The notes under the pieces were generated by a model. That model was not told where the DNA came from. It did not search any database and saw only the letters and a list, made by a program, of their open reading frames with translations. From Sphingomonas citricola (GTDB lineage Bacteria; Pseudomonadota; Alphaproteobacteria; Sphingomonadales; Sphingomonadaceae), in the NCBI RefSeq assembly GCF_019429535.1, contig NZ_JAHXZM010000002.1, positions 558,001 through 622,000 on the forward strand: 64,000 nucleotides of DNA, given 5' to 3'. A program made the translations under genes and the position numbers. Shown one piece after another: positions 49,437-58,240 of this stretch (position 1 is its first letter; every line of letters begins with the position of its first letter).

Positions 49437-49446
49437 TACATCTGTA
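49437..49446 (+). promoter_or_regulatory. BlaI-like operator 2
   Basis: TACATCTGTA is a perfect match to the TACANNTGTA core of BlaI/MecI operators and lies 21 bases before the repressor start. Binding here would block transcription start or clearance, giving autorepression. Confidence 0.7.
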
Positions 49447-49467
49447 AGCGGGACGAGGATGGCGCCG

Positions 49468-49836
49468 ATGGCCGAGCGTATCAGTGATGCCGAGCATGCG
49501 GTGATGGAGGTACTGTGGGACGAGAGCCCGCTCACCGCGCAGGACGTGACCGAGCGCGTCGATCCCAACCGCGCGTGGAGTGCCGCCACGGTCAAGACAT
49601 TGCTCGGACGGTTGCTCGGCAAGGGCGCGGTACGGCACGAAGTCGATGGCAGGCGCTACCTTTATTCGCCCGCGGTCGCGCGCGAAGACTATGTTGCGGG
49701 CGAGTCGCGCAAGCTGATCGATCGATTGTTCGGCGGCAAGCTGACCCCGCTCGTCGCGCATCTGGCCGAGCGTGACGAACTGTCGCGGCAGGATATCGCC
49801 GAGATTGAGGCGCTGCTCAAGGCGTTGAAACAGTGA
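49468..49836 (+). CDS. blaI: BlaI/MecI/CopY-family transcriptional repressor
   Basis: Winged-helix repressor, usually released by proteolysis by a BlaR1/MecR1-type protease. From the ATG at 49468 it has 122 residues: ISDAEHAVMEVLWDESPLTA, AWSAATVKTLLGRLLGKGAV (recognition helix) and KLIDRLFGGKLTPLVAHLAE (dimerisation helix region). An ATG at 49459 would sit directly on the GACGAGG ribosome site and is less likely. Two TACANNTGTA-type operators precede it, and an M56 protease gene follows with a GTGA overlap. The symbol denotes the family only; a beta-lactamase target is not shown. Confidence 0.9.
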   Translation: MAERISDAEHAVMEVLWDESPLTAQDVTERVDPNRAWSAATVKTLLGRLLGKGAVRHEVDGRRYLYSPAVAREDYVAGESRKLIDRLFGGKLTPLVAHLAERDELSRQDIAEIEALLKALKQ

Positions 49837-51509
49837 TCGCGCTGGCCGTGGAGGCGCTGATCGCCTCGACCGCGCTGATGCTGCTGGTCCTAGCGCTTCG
49901 CGGACCCGTGCGCCGCGCCTTCGGCGCCGAAATGGCGTATCTACTGTGGTCGTTGCCGGTGTTGCGGTTGTTGCTGCCGCCGCTGCCGAGCGGGTGGAGT
50001 CCGCTCGAGGCCGCGCCAATCGCCGACGTCAGCGAGCGCGCCGCGGTGCTGATGACCCCGGCCGTGCCGGTGGACGTCGCCGCGATCGCGACGCCGGCTG
50101 CGTCGGCAAGCGGCGCCGTGCCGTGGCTCGCGCTCGTGTGGATTTCTGGTGCGGTGGCAATTCTGGGTTTCCAGCTCGCAGCGTACCTGCGCTTCCGCGC
50201 GCGGGTGCTGCGCGGCGCCGAGGCGGTGACGCGCGTCGGATCGGTCGAGGTGGTTGAGAGTGCGGGCGCGAGCGGGCCGCTCGCCTTCGGGTTGATCCGC
50301 CGCATCGTCGCTTTTCCGGCGGATTTCGCCGAGCGGTACGATGCGCAGGAACGCGAGCTCGCACTCGCGCACGAGATCGGCCATCATCGCCGCGGCGACC
50401 TGTGGGCGAACTGGGTCGCGCTCGCACTGCTGGCGCTGCACTGGTTCAATCCGGTCGCCTGGATCGCCTTCCGCGCCTTTCGCGCTGATCAGGAGATGGC
50501 GAACGACGCCGGCGTGCTCGCCCGCGCAGGCGTCGCGCAACGCCACGCCTATGGTTGTGCGATCGTCAAGGCGGCGCATGGTCGCGCGCTGACCCCGGCC
50601 TGTCACCTGAACACCATCAACGACCTGAAAGGGCGCTTGCGGATGCTGGCGCGCGGTCGCGTGTCGGGTCGGCGCGTAGCGGCGGGGGGGGCCGCGATCA
50701 CCGCGCTCGCGGGTGCCGGTCTGGTGCTGACCGCGTCGGGAATGCCGGCGGCCGCGCGCGTGCGCGCCGGGGTGGAGCAGGTGACGGGCGTGCCACTCGA
50801 CTCGCTCGATCGCACCTTCGCCGAGGTGATGGCGCCGATCACGCGCGTCCGCACGACGCACCGGGTGACGATCGTCGAGAATGGCCGCGCGACCGTATTA
50901 AGCGGCCGTGACGCCGCCGCCTATGTCGCGGCGCATCCTGTCCCGGTGACGCCGGTGCCGCCAGTCCCACCGATGCCCCCCGTGCAGGGCGGACGCAGCC
51001 AGCCGCCCGTCACACCCGCGCCGCCGCCGATCCCCGCGGCGGTGAGTGTCAGCCGCGGCGGGTGCGAGGATGGTGCCGCGATCACTACTCGTTCCGGCAA
51101 CGGTCGCGCGGTGGTGATCTGCGATAGTGGAAGCGAGGGCTACGCCACGAACGTCAACCGCGAGGCGCTGGACGAGGCACGCGAGGCGCGGCGCGAAGCG
51201 ATGCAGACCGCGATGGAAGCCCGCCGCGAGGGGCTGCGTGCCAGCATGGAGGCGCAACGGGAAGCGATGGAGGCGCAGAAGGAGGCACAGCGCGAGGCGA
51301 TGGACGCGCGGCGTGAGGCGATGCGCGAGCAGATGGAGGCGCAGCGCGAAAATCAGGCCGCATTGCGCTCGGCGATGGCGGACCTCGCGAGAACGCGCGC
51401 GAGTCTTGCAGGTGACCGCGACCTGACCGGCGACGTTCGGACGAAGGCGCTGCGTCAGGTCGACAAGGCGCTGGCAAATGTGCGCGCGCAGATGGCGGCG
51501 ATCGATTAG
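49833..51509 (+). CDS. M56-family (BlaR1-like) membrane metalloprotease with coiled-coil tail
   Basis: Predicted membrane sensor protease that cleaves the neighbouring repressor. The 558 residues have transmembrane helices near residues 5-22, 35-50 and 98-117, the zinc motif HEIGH (H180, E181, H184) in LALAHEIGHHRRGDLWANWV and another helix after residue 285. The C-terminal part has a Pro-rich stretch (VPPVPPMPPVQGG) and about 70 residues of charged coiled-coil repeats of the type E-A-x-R-E-A-M. The penicillin-binding sensor domain of true BlaR1/MecR1, with its Ser-x-x-Lys motif, was not seen. The signal sensed is unknown. Confidence 0.87.
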   Translation: MIALAVEALIASTALMLLVLALRGPVRRAFGAEMAYLLWSLPVLRLLLPPLPSGWSPLEAAPIADVSERAAVLMTPAVPVDVAAIATPAASASGAVPWLALVWISGAVAILGFQLAAYLRFRARVLRGAEAVTRVGSVEVVESAGASGPLAFGLIRRIVAFPADFAERYDAQERELALAHEIGHHRRGDLWANWVALALLALHWFNPVAWIAFRAFRADQEMANDAGVLARAGVAQRHAYGCAIVKAAHGRALTPACHLNTINDLKGRLRMLARGRVSGRRVAAGGAAITALAGAGLVLTASGMPAAARVRAGVEQVTGVPLDSLDRTFAEVMAPITRVRTTHRVTIVENGRATVLSGRDAAAYVAAHPVPVTPVPPVPPMPPVQGGRSQPPVTPAPPPIPAAVSVSRGGCEDGAAITTRSGNGRAVVICDSGSEGYATNVNREALDEAREARREAMQTAMEARREGLRASMEAQREAMEAQKEAQREAMDARREAMREQMEAQRENQAALRSAMADLARTRASLAGDRDLTGDVRTKALRQVDKALANVRAQMAAID

Positions 51510-51565
51510 TGGGTCTCGGGCGCGGCGCTTGCGTCGCTGCGCCCGACCCGCCATCTCGGTGCGCA

Positions 51566-52435
51566 ATGAACGATGCGTCACCGCCGCCGACCGGGCTCGC
51601 GATCGAGCTCGAGCCGCTCGTCACCCGCGTGCTGGCGCCCAATGCCTCGCCGTACACGTTCACGGGGACGCAGACGCATCTGGTCGGGACGACCGATCTC
51701 GCGATCATCGATCCGGGACCGGCGGACGAGGCGCATCACGCCGCACTGCTGCGGACGATCGCGGGGCGGCGGGTGCACGCGATCGTCATCACGCATCATC
51801 ACCGCGATCACAGCCCCGGCGCGCGGCGGCTGGCGGAGGAGACGGGTGCGCCGATCATGGGCGCAGCGCCGTTCGCGCTCAGCGACGACAGCCCGCGCGG
51901 CGACGCGGCGTTCGACGCCGATTACGCCCCCGATCGCGTGCTGGCCGAGGGTGAGCGGGTGAGCGGCGAGGGGTGGACGCTGGAGGCAATCGCGACGCCC
52001 GGCCACACCAGCAACCATCTCGCCTTTGCACTCGCGGAGACGGGTGCGCTGTTCTCGGGCGATCACGTGATGGGCTGGGCAACCAGCGTCGTCTCACCGC
52101 CCGACGGCGACATGGGCGACTATATGGCGAGCCTGGAGAAGCTGCTCGCACGCAGTGACCGCATTTATTATCCCGGCCATGGCCTGGAGATTGAGCGACC
52201 GCAGCGGCTGGTGCGCGGGCTGCTCGGGCACCGCAAGCAGCGTGAGGGGCAAATCCTGCGGCTGCTCGGCGAGGGGGTCGGCACCGTGCCGGGCATGGTG
52301 GAGCGGATGTACGTGGGGCTCGACCGACGGCTGCTGCCCGCGGCCGAGCGATCGGTGTTGGCGCATCTGATCGATCTCGATCGCCGCGCGCTGGTGCGGG
52401 CCGATGGTGCAGCGTGGAGCATCGAGGCGTCGTGA
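51566..52435 (+). CDS. MBL-fold metallo-hydrolase (LACTB2/glyoxalase II-like)
   Basis: The 289 residues contain the zinc motif THHHRDHSPGARRLA (H-x-H-x-D-H), ATPGHTSNHLAF, the bridging Asp in FSGDHVMGW and a last His in YYPGHGLEI, a full set for two metals. The C-terminal region resembles the winged-helix part of LACTB2-type proteins (hydrolase or RNase). It is unrelated to the B3 enzyme at 21156. The ATG at 51566 is preferred to GTG at 51509. Its stop overlaps the next start (GTGA). Confidence 0.88.
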   Translation: MNDASPPPTGLAIELEPLVTRVLAPNASPYTFTGTQTHLVGTTDLAIIDPGPADEAHHAALLRTIAGRRVHAIVITHHHRDHSPGARRLAEETGAPIMGAAPFALSDDSPRGDAAFDADYAPDRVLAEGERVSGEGWTLEAIATPGHTSNHLAFALAETGALFSGDHVMGWATSVVSPPDGDMGDYMASLEKLLARSDRIYYPGHGLEIERPQRLVRGLLGHRKQREGQILRLLGEGVGTVPGMVERMYVGLDRRLLPAAERSVLAHLIDLDRRALVRADGAAWSIEAS

Positions 52436-53127
52436 ACAATCTGGTCAAGACTGCGCTCGGCCTCGCACTGTCCGTGGCGATCGTCGTCGTGTCGGTCGCG
52501 GGCTATCGACGCTACACCGACAGCTACACCGTCGCGACTGACGAGAACGGGTTGGCGGTTGCGCGCGTCGTGACGGGGAAGCTCTACGGCAGCAGCGACC
52601 TGCGCGTCAGTCGCCTGTCGGGTATCGTGCAGGCGACCGCGGCAACCAGCCGTTTGTGGGGCTGGCTGAAATCGACGCGGGTGGTGAAGGCGCCGTACGA
52701 GGTCGATTACTTCGTCGCGCTGCAATCGCTGTCGCCGCGCGACTTCCACTACGACGAGGCAAACCGCCGCCTATTAGTCGAGGTGCCCGACGTGGTGGTC
52801 GGGCGTCCCAATGTCGACGAAGCGAACGTGACAATCGACCAGACCAGCGGCGCGTTCGTCTCGCGCGACGCGATGGCGGAACTGCAGCGCCGTGTGTCGG
52901 GCACGGCGACGCGCGTGGTGGCGGCCAAGGCGCACGAGCCGCAGAATATCCTCAAGGCGCGCGAGAACGGATGCGTCGCGCTCGAACGGCTGTTCGGCGG
53001 GACGCTGGCGGCGGCGGGGCTGCCGGTTAGCGTGCAGGTGCGCTTTCAGGGTGAGCCGCGTGGAGGCGATGTCACGCAGTGGGATCTGACACGCAGCCTC
53101 GAAGAGGTGCTCGGCAACGGGCGCTGA
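52432..53127 (+). CDS. DUF4230 family membrane-anchored protein
   Basis: A 231-residue protein starting (GTG) MNNLVKTALGLALSVAIVVV, with one N-terminal transmembrane helix or signal and a soluble domain containing TGKLYGSSDLRVSRLSGIVQ and a Val-rich beta region (LLVEVPDVVVGRPNVDEANV). The pattern is that of DUF4230, whose function is unknown. Translationally coupled to the MBL-fold hydrolase upstream. One Cys (ENGCVALERLFG). Confidence 0.78.
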   Translation: MNNLVKTALGLALSVAIVVVSVAGYRRYTDSYTVATDENGLAVARVVTGKLYGSSDLRVSRLSGIVQATAATSRLWGWLKSTRVVKAPYEVDYFVALQSLSPRDFHYDEANRRLLVEVPDVVVGRPNVDEANVTIDQTSGAFVSRDAMAELQRRVSGTATRVVAAKAHEPQNILKARENGCVALERLFGGTLAAAGLPVSVQVRFQGEPRGGDVTQWDLTRSLEEVLGNGR

Positions 53128-53164
53128 CTTGATCGCGCGCGCGCGCTGGGCCACATCCGCGCGC

Positions 53165-54163
53165 ATGGAACAGCCCACCAACCTCTCCGGCCTCGACCTG
53201 CGCGCCGAGATCGACCGCCTCCGCCGTGAGCGCAACGCGGTGATCCTCGCGCATTATTACCAGAAGCCCGAGATTCAGGATCTGGCCGATTTCGTCGGTG
53301 ACAGCTTGGACCTCAGCCGCAAGGCGGCGGACACCGACGCCGACGTGATCGCATTCTGCGGGGTGCGCTTCATGGCGGAGACGGCGAAGATCCTCAGCCC
53401 GCAGAAGACGGTGGTGCTGCCCGACATGGACGCAGGCTGCAGCCTGGAGGATAGCTGCCCACCCGAGCAGTTCGCTGCTTTCCGCAAGCAGCATCCGGAC
53501 GCGATTGCGCTGACCTACATCAACTGCTCGGCCGAGGTGAAGGGGCTGTCCGACGTCATCGTGACGAGCAGTTCGGCGGAAAAGATTTTGAGCCAGATCC
53601 CGCCCGAACAGCCGATCATCTTCGGCCCCGATCGCAATCTTGGCGGATACCTCGCGCGCAAGACCGGGCGCGACCTGATCCTGTGGCCGGGTGTGTGCAT
53701 CGTCCACGAGGCGTTCAGCGAGACGGAACTGCTGAAGCTCAAGGCGCAGCATCCGGGCGCACCGGTCGCGGCGCACCCGGAATGCCCGGCGGTGATCGTC
53801 GACCACGCCGATTACGTCGGCTCGACGCGCGGCATCCTCGATTACGCGATGGCGATGCCCGGCGACACGCTGATCGTCGCGACCGAGCCGCACATCATCC
53901 ACCAGATGGTAAAGGCGCTGCCAAACAAGACCTTCATCGGAGCGCCGGGCGCGGACGGCAACTGCAACTGCAACATTTGCCCCTACATGGCGCTGAACAC
54001 GATGGAGAAGCTGTACGTCGCGCTGCGTGACTTGAGCCCCAGGATCGAGATTGAGGAAGGTCTGCGGCTGCGCGCGAAGAAGAGCCTCGACGCGATGCTG
54101 GCGATGGCGAACGGTTCGGTCGGGCTGGGTGATCTCGGGCCGGTGCGGGTCACCGGCGACTGA
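53165..54163 (+). CDS. nadA: Quinolinate synthase A
   Basis: 4Fe-4S enzyme making quinolinate from iminoaspartate and dihydroxyacetone phosphate for NAD synthesis. The 332 residues contain VILAHYYQKPEIQDLADFVG, FCGVRFMAETAKILSPQKTV, INCSAEVK and GADGNCNCNICPYMALNTME, which supply the cluster cysteines. The ATG at 53165 gives the family N-terminus. nadB and nadC are not in this window. A poorly coding stretch follows. Confidence 0.96.
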   Translation: MEQPTNLSGLDLRAEIDRLRRERNAVILAHYYQKPEIQDLADFVGDSLDLSRKAADTDADVIAFCGVRFMAETAKILSPQKTVVLPDMDAGCSLEDSCPPEQFAAFRKQHPDAIALTYINCSAEVKGLSDVIVTSSSAEKILSQIPPEQPIIFGPDRNLGGYLARKTGRDLILWPGVCIVHEAFSETELLKLKAQHPGAPVAAHPECPAVIVDHADYVGSTRGILDYAMAMPGDTLIVATEPHIIHQMVKALPNKTFIGAPGADGNCNCNICPYMALNTMEKLYVALRDLSPRIEIEEGLRLRAKKSLDAMLAMANGSVGLGDLGPVRVTGD

Positions 54164-54511
54164 GCCGCTATGGCCCGCTTCGTCGCTGGTCCAGATCAGG
54201 GGCGGGGCACGCACTCCCGCCAACTAGCTGAGGCGATGCAGAATGGATCGCCGGCAGGCTGTTGGCCTTGCGCGGCGCTTCGAGGCGATGATGACCACGC
54301 CGAGAATACGAGCGGCCCTAATGAAAACCGTCGAATAGATTACTTCGAAGCGCGTTTTAGCAGCGAGGTAGCCGCGCCTCGCCGACGCGTGGGCGGCGGG
54401 TGCGCTAACCGGCTACCACGACGAGCCAGGCTACTGCGGGGACAACGAGGGCAACGGTAACTGGATCGCCGGGGGGGGGGGGGCAGATCAACGCGCTGTT
54501 GGCTCTTCGCT
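54164..54511. other. Low-coding spacer with a 13-G run
   Basis: No complete gene is supported. The + strand frame containing the peptide GYHDEPGYCGDNEGNGNWIA reads into the G run and, if the run were one or a few bases longer or shorter, continues QINALLALRFNRRAARP to a stop at 54535. A 96-codon frame (54170-54460) is unrecognised. Possibly a decayed or frameshifted gene. Confidence 0.4.
54471..54483. repeat. Homopolymer run of 13 G
   Basis: GCC is followed by 13 consecutive G, 28 bases before the 3' end of ppk2. Such runs change length by slipped-strand mispairing and are also prone to sequencing error. It is the only long homopolymer seen in the window. Confidence 0.75.
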
Positions 54512-55261
54512 TCAATCGGCGAGCCGCCCGTCCTTGATCGCGTCGGGTTCGAACGGGAGCAGCACGTCGGGGTCGGGCTGCTTGATCTCGCGCGCGATCC
54601 CCTCGTCGGCGATTTCGTGGAGGAGATGGCGGATCACCGCCTTGTGCGCGGCAGGTTTGTCGTCGGCGCGCACGCAGGTCCAAGGTGCCCAGACGCTGTG
54701 CGTCCGCTCCAGCATCGTGTCGCGCGCGGCCGAATAATCCGCCCATTTGTCCTGCGCGACTGCGTCCAGCGCGGAAACTTTCAATGCCTTGAGCGGATCG
54801 GTGCGGCGCTTCTCTAGCCGGCGAGCCTGCTCGTCCTTCTCGATGTCGAGCCACAGCTTCACCAACGTGATCCCGTTCTCAACCAGCATACGCTCGAAAT
54901 CGGGCACGTCGCGCAGGAATTGCGCCTGCTGCGCGGGGGTGGAGAAGCCGTTCACCACCTCGACGCCGGCGCGGTTATACCAGCTACGGTTGAAGATCAC
55001 GAACTCGCCCGCGGCGGGCAGATGCGCGACGTAACGCTGGAAATACCACTGTGTCGCCTCGCGGTCGTTCGGTTTGGGCAGCGCCACGACGCGGGTGTTA
55101 CGGACCGACAGGTGCTGCGTGATCGCCTTGATCGTGCCGTCCTTGCCAGCGGCGTCGCGACCTTCGAGCACGACGACTGCACGTTCGCCGCTCTTCGCCA
55201 TTGCCGCCTGCATCCGGACGAGTCCCAATTGCAGCTTGTGGTGGTGTTTGGCCTTCCCCAT
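54512..55261 (-). CDS. ppk2: Polyphosphate kinase 2 (class I-like)
   Basis: Transfers phosphate between polyphosphate and nucleoside diphosphates. The 249 residues contain the Walker-like VLEGRDAAGKDGTIKAITQH, FNRSWYNRAGVEVVNGFSTP (lid) and ITLVKLWLDIEKDEQARRLE. The start at 55261 (MGKAKHHHKLQLGLVRMQAA) has GGAGG 7 bases upstream; the frame up to 55327 is not used. A single-domain, short PPK2. Divergent from the S9 peptidase gene. Confidence 0.92.
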   Translation of the reverse strand: MGKAKHHHKLQLGLVRMQAAMAKSGERAVVVLEGRDAAGKDGTIKAITQHLSVRNTRVVALPKPNDREATQWYFQRYVAHLPAAGEFVIFNRSWYNRAGVEVVNGFSTPAQQAQFLRDVPDFERMLVENGITLVKLWLDIEKDEQARRLEKRRTDPLKALKVSALDAVAQDKWADYSAARDTMLERTHSVWAPWTCVRADDKPAAHKAVIRHLLHEIADEGIAREIKQPDPDVLLPFEPDAIKDGRLAD

Positions 55262-55332
55262 CGGTCCTCCGTCACTTGGTCCCCTGCGACACACCGGTTG
55301 AGCGGGGCCAACAGGGACGCTACGCATCGGCG

Positions 55333-57414
55333 ATGAAATCGCTCCTTCCGCTCGTGTCGCTGCTCGCGATTGCCGCTGCGCCCGCCGCCGATCCTTATGC
55401 GTGGCTGGAGGATATCGAGGGCAGCCGCGCGCTCGGGCAGGTCAAGGCGTGGAATGCCGAGACCGAGCAACTACTGACGCGCAACCCGCGCTACGAAGAG
55501 GATCGGGCGCGTGCGAAGGCGATCCTCGACGACGAGGCACAGATCGCTGAGCCCGAAACCGTGATGGGGGCGCAGGTCACCAATCTGTGGCGTGATGCGG
55601 CGCATCCGCGCGGGCTGTGGCGGATCGCGAGCCTTTCCAGCTACACCGCGGGAAAGCCCGAGTGGCGGACGCTGATAGACGTCGATGCGCTCGGCAAGGC
55701 AGAAGGCAAGAGCTGGGTCTGGCACGGCGCGCAGTGTCTGGAGCCCGCATACACCCGCTGCATGGTCGCGCTGAGTGCGGGCGGCACCGACGCGCAAGTG
55801 GTGCGTGAGTTCGACCTGACGGCGGGGGCGTTCGTACCCGGCGGCTTCGTCCTGCCCGAGGCGAAGAGCCGCTACACGTGGATCGACCGCGATCACCTGC
55901 TGGTTGCGAGCGACTGGGGCGCGGGATCGCTGACCGTATCGGGCTATCCGCGGATCGCGAAGGTGTGGACGCGCGGTACCGCCATCACCGCGGCGAAGAC
56001 GGTGCATGAGGCGCCGGCGTCGATCGTGGGGCTAGAGGTGCGCGCCCCCGTCGACGCGACGCAGCGCTGGCCGATGATCGCAGTCAACACGACCTTCTTC
56101 CAGAGCGATTATATCGTGCGGCTGCCCGATGGCCGCTTCGCGCCACTGCCCTTGCCGCCGGGCACGGACGTGCGCGACGTGATCGATGGCCGCGCGATCG
56201 TGTCGTACAGCAAGCCTGCGGGCGGCTTCGACGCGGGCGTGCTGGTCGCCTACTCGCTCGCCGACGTGGCGGCCGGACGGCGTGCGGTCCCCGAGCTGGT
56301 GATGGCGCCGACCGCGAGCCAGGCAGTCGAGGAAGTCAGCGCGACCGACCATGTGTTGTGGGTCAAGGTGCTCGACGACGTATCGGGCAAGCTGCTCGCG
56401 CTGCGCCGCGGGGCCGATGGCCGCTGGTCGCAACAGGCGATGCCGCTCGCCGCTGCAAGCACGGTTCACATCGTCGGCAGCGCGGGCACGCGCGATTTGG
56501 CGTTCGCGACCGTCGAGGGGATGCTGACCCCGCCTACGCTCTACGCGGTCGGTGCGGACGCAAAGTTAGCAGCGGTGCAGTCCTTGCCCGCGAAATTCGA
56601 CGCGCGCCGATATGCGGTTGCGCAGCATTTTGCGACATCGAGGGACGGGACGCGCGTTCCCTATTTCCTCGTGACCAAGAAGGGCGCGACGAAGCCCGCG
56701 CCGGCGTTGATCCACGCGTACGGCGGGTTTCGCAATGCGCAGACGCCGACCTACCTGACCGATCAGCCGTACCGCGCCGGTCCGCTGGGGCTGTTCTGGG
56801 TCGAGCAGGGCAATGCCTTCGTGCTCGCCAACCTGCGCGGCGGCGGTGAGTATGGCCCGCGCTGGCATCAGGCGGGGCTACGCGAGAAGCGGCAGAACGT
56901 CTTCGACGATCTTCACGCGGTCGCGGAGGATCTGGTCAGGACGGGCGTTAGCGCGCCGAAGAAGATCGCGATCTCGGGCCGCTCGAACGGCGGGCTGCTG
57001 GTCGGCGTCGCGATGCAGCAGCGCCCCGACCTGTACGGCGCGGTGATCGCGGGATCGCCGCTCGAGGACATGCGGCGCTACTCGCACCTGTCAGCGGGCG
57101 CTTCCTGGATCGACGAGTACGGCGACCCCGACAAGCCGGCCGACTGGGCGTTCATCAGCAAATATTCGCCGTATCAAAACGTCCGCGCGGGCGTGCGCTA
57201 CCCGCCGGTGCTGTTCTACGGATCGACCAAGGATGACCGCGTCCATCCGGGGCACGCGAGAAAGCTCGCCGCGCTGCTCAAGGCGAACGGCAACACCGTC
57301 TATTTTCACGAATATCTGGAAGGCGGGCACGCGGTCGGGGCCGATCATGCAGAGGACGCGCGCCGCGCCGCGCTGCTCGATGCGTTCCTGCGCCGTGAGC
57401 TGATGGAGAAATAG
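55333..57414 (+). CDS. Prolyl oligopeptidase family serine peptidase (S9A)
   Basis: Probable periplasmic or secreted peptidase. The 693 residues begin with a signal peptide (MKSLLPLVSLLAIAAAPAAD), followed by DPYAWLEDIEG typical of S9A proteins, a beta-propeller domain, and the C-terminal hydrolase domain with ISGRSNGGLLVGVAMQQRPD holding the nucleophile Ser551, Asp in TKDDRVHPGHARK and His in EGGHAVGADHAED. Length is close to the family. The start at 55333 is chosen over an open frame from 55201 because of the signal peptide. Confidence 0.9.
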   Translation: MKSLLPLVSLLAIAAAPAADPYAWLEDIEGSRALGQVKAWNAETEQLLTRNPRYEEDRARAKAILDDEAQIAEPETVMGAQVTNLWRDAAHPRGLWRIASLSSYTAGKPEWRTLIDVDALGKAEGKSWVWHGAQCLEPAYTRCMVALSAGGTDAQVVREFDLTAGAFVPGGFVLPEAKSRYTWIDRDHLLVASDWGAGSLTVSGYPRIAKVWTRGTAITAAKTVHEAPASIVGLEVRAPVDATQRWPMIAVNTTFFQSDYIVRLPDGRFAPLPLPPGTDVRDVIDGRAIVSYSKPAGGFDAGVLVAYSLADVAAGRRAVPELVMAPTASQAVEEVSATDHVLWVKVLDDVSGKLLALRRGADGRWSQQAMPLAAASTVHIVGSAGTRDLAFATVEGMLTPPTLYAVGADAKLAAVQSLPAKFDARRYAVAQHFATSRDGTRVPYFLVTKKGATKPAPALIHAYGGFRNAQTPTYLTDQPYRAGPLGLFWVEQGNAFVLANLRGGGEYGPRWHQAGLREKRQNVFDDLHAVAEDLVRTGVSAPKKIAISGRSNGGLLVGVAMQQRPDLYGAVIAGSPLEDMRRYSHLSAGASWIDEYGDPDKPADWAFISKYSPYQNVRAGVRYPPVLFYGSTKDDRVHPGHARKLAALLKANGNTVYFHEYLEGGHAVGADHAEDARRAALLDAFLRRELMEK

Positions 57415-57463
57415 GCACCCGCGTGGCCGCTTGGGCGTTAGAAGCGGTCAACGGGGAGAATAC

Positions 57464-58240
57464 ATGACCAAGCTGTTCCACGTCAGCGATGTACATTTCG
57501 GCGCCGAGGACCCGGCAGCGATCGCCTGGTTCGGCGAGCGCGTCGCGGCGGAGAAGCCCGACGCGGTCATCATGACGGGTGACCTGACGATGCGCGCCAA
57601 GCCTAAGGAGTTCCAGGCGGGAGGCGACTGGCTCCGCTCGCTCGGCGTGCCGGTGACGCTGGAGGTCGGCAATCACGACATCCCTTATTACTGGGATCCG
57701 TTGCGGCGCTTGTTCTCACCCTATTCGCGCTATGCTGCGGTCGAAAAGATGATCGAGCGACCGCTCGACATCCAGGGCATTGCGGTGATCCCGCTCAAGA
57801 CCACCGCGCGCGCGCAGTGGCGCTGGAACTGGTCAAAGGGGCGGGTAAGCCCGGGATCGCTCAACCGTTCGCTGTCGCTGATCGCCGGTGTGCCGAAGGA
57901 TCACCTGATTATCGTCGCCGGACACCACCCCCTGATCGAGGGGCCTACCAAGGGCACGGCGAAGACGAAATACGGCGACCGCGCGCTCGTCGCGCTGGCG
58001 GAGGCGGGGGCGGATGCGGTGCTGTCGGGGCATGTCCATGATCCGTTCGACGTCCCGTTCACGCACGGCGGGCGCACTGTTCGATTGATCGGGGCGGGCA
58101 CCTTGTCGAAGCGCGTGCGTCACTCGCCGCCCGCGTTCAACGAATTGCGCGTCGTGGATGGCGCGATCACGACGATCGTGCGGACGATGGAGGGAGACCG
58201 GATGCTCGCGCTCGGTGAGCCGGTCCGGGAGCCGGCGTGA
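57464..58240 (+). CDS. Metallophosphoesterase
   Basis: Calcineurin-like phosphoesterase of 258 residues with all five family motifs: DVHFG (D9, H11), GDLT, GNHD, GHHP and GHVHDPF. Similar proteins hydrolyse phosphodiesters such as cyclic nucleotides or phospholipids; the substrate is not defined here. GGGGAGAATAC precedes the ATG. Its stop overlaps the next start (GTGA). Confidence 0.9.
   Translation: MTKLFHVSDVHFGAEDPAAIAWFGERVAAEKPDAVIMTGDLTMRAKPKEFQAGGDWLRSLGVPVTLEVGNHDIPYYWDPLRRLFSPYSRYAAVEKMIERPLDIQGIAVIPLKTTARAQWRWNWSKGRVSPGSLNRSLSLIAGVPKDHLIIVAGHHPLIEGPTKGTAKTKYGDRALVALAEAGADAVLSGHVHDPFDVPFTHGGRTVRLIGAGTLSKRVRHSPPAFNELRVVDGAITTIVRTMEGDRMLALGEPVREPA

Noticed and set aside
49183..50019. 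278-codon minus-strand frame across the BlaI-type repressor
   Set aside because: Most of it is antisense to the repressor and protease genes. Only its last 38 codons lie in the spacer, and they match no family known to me.
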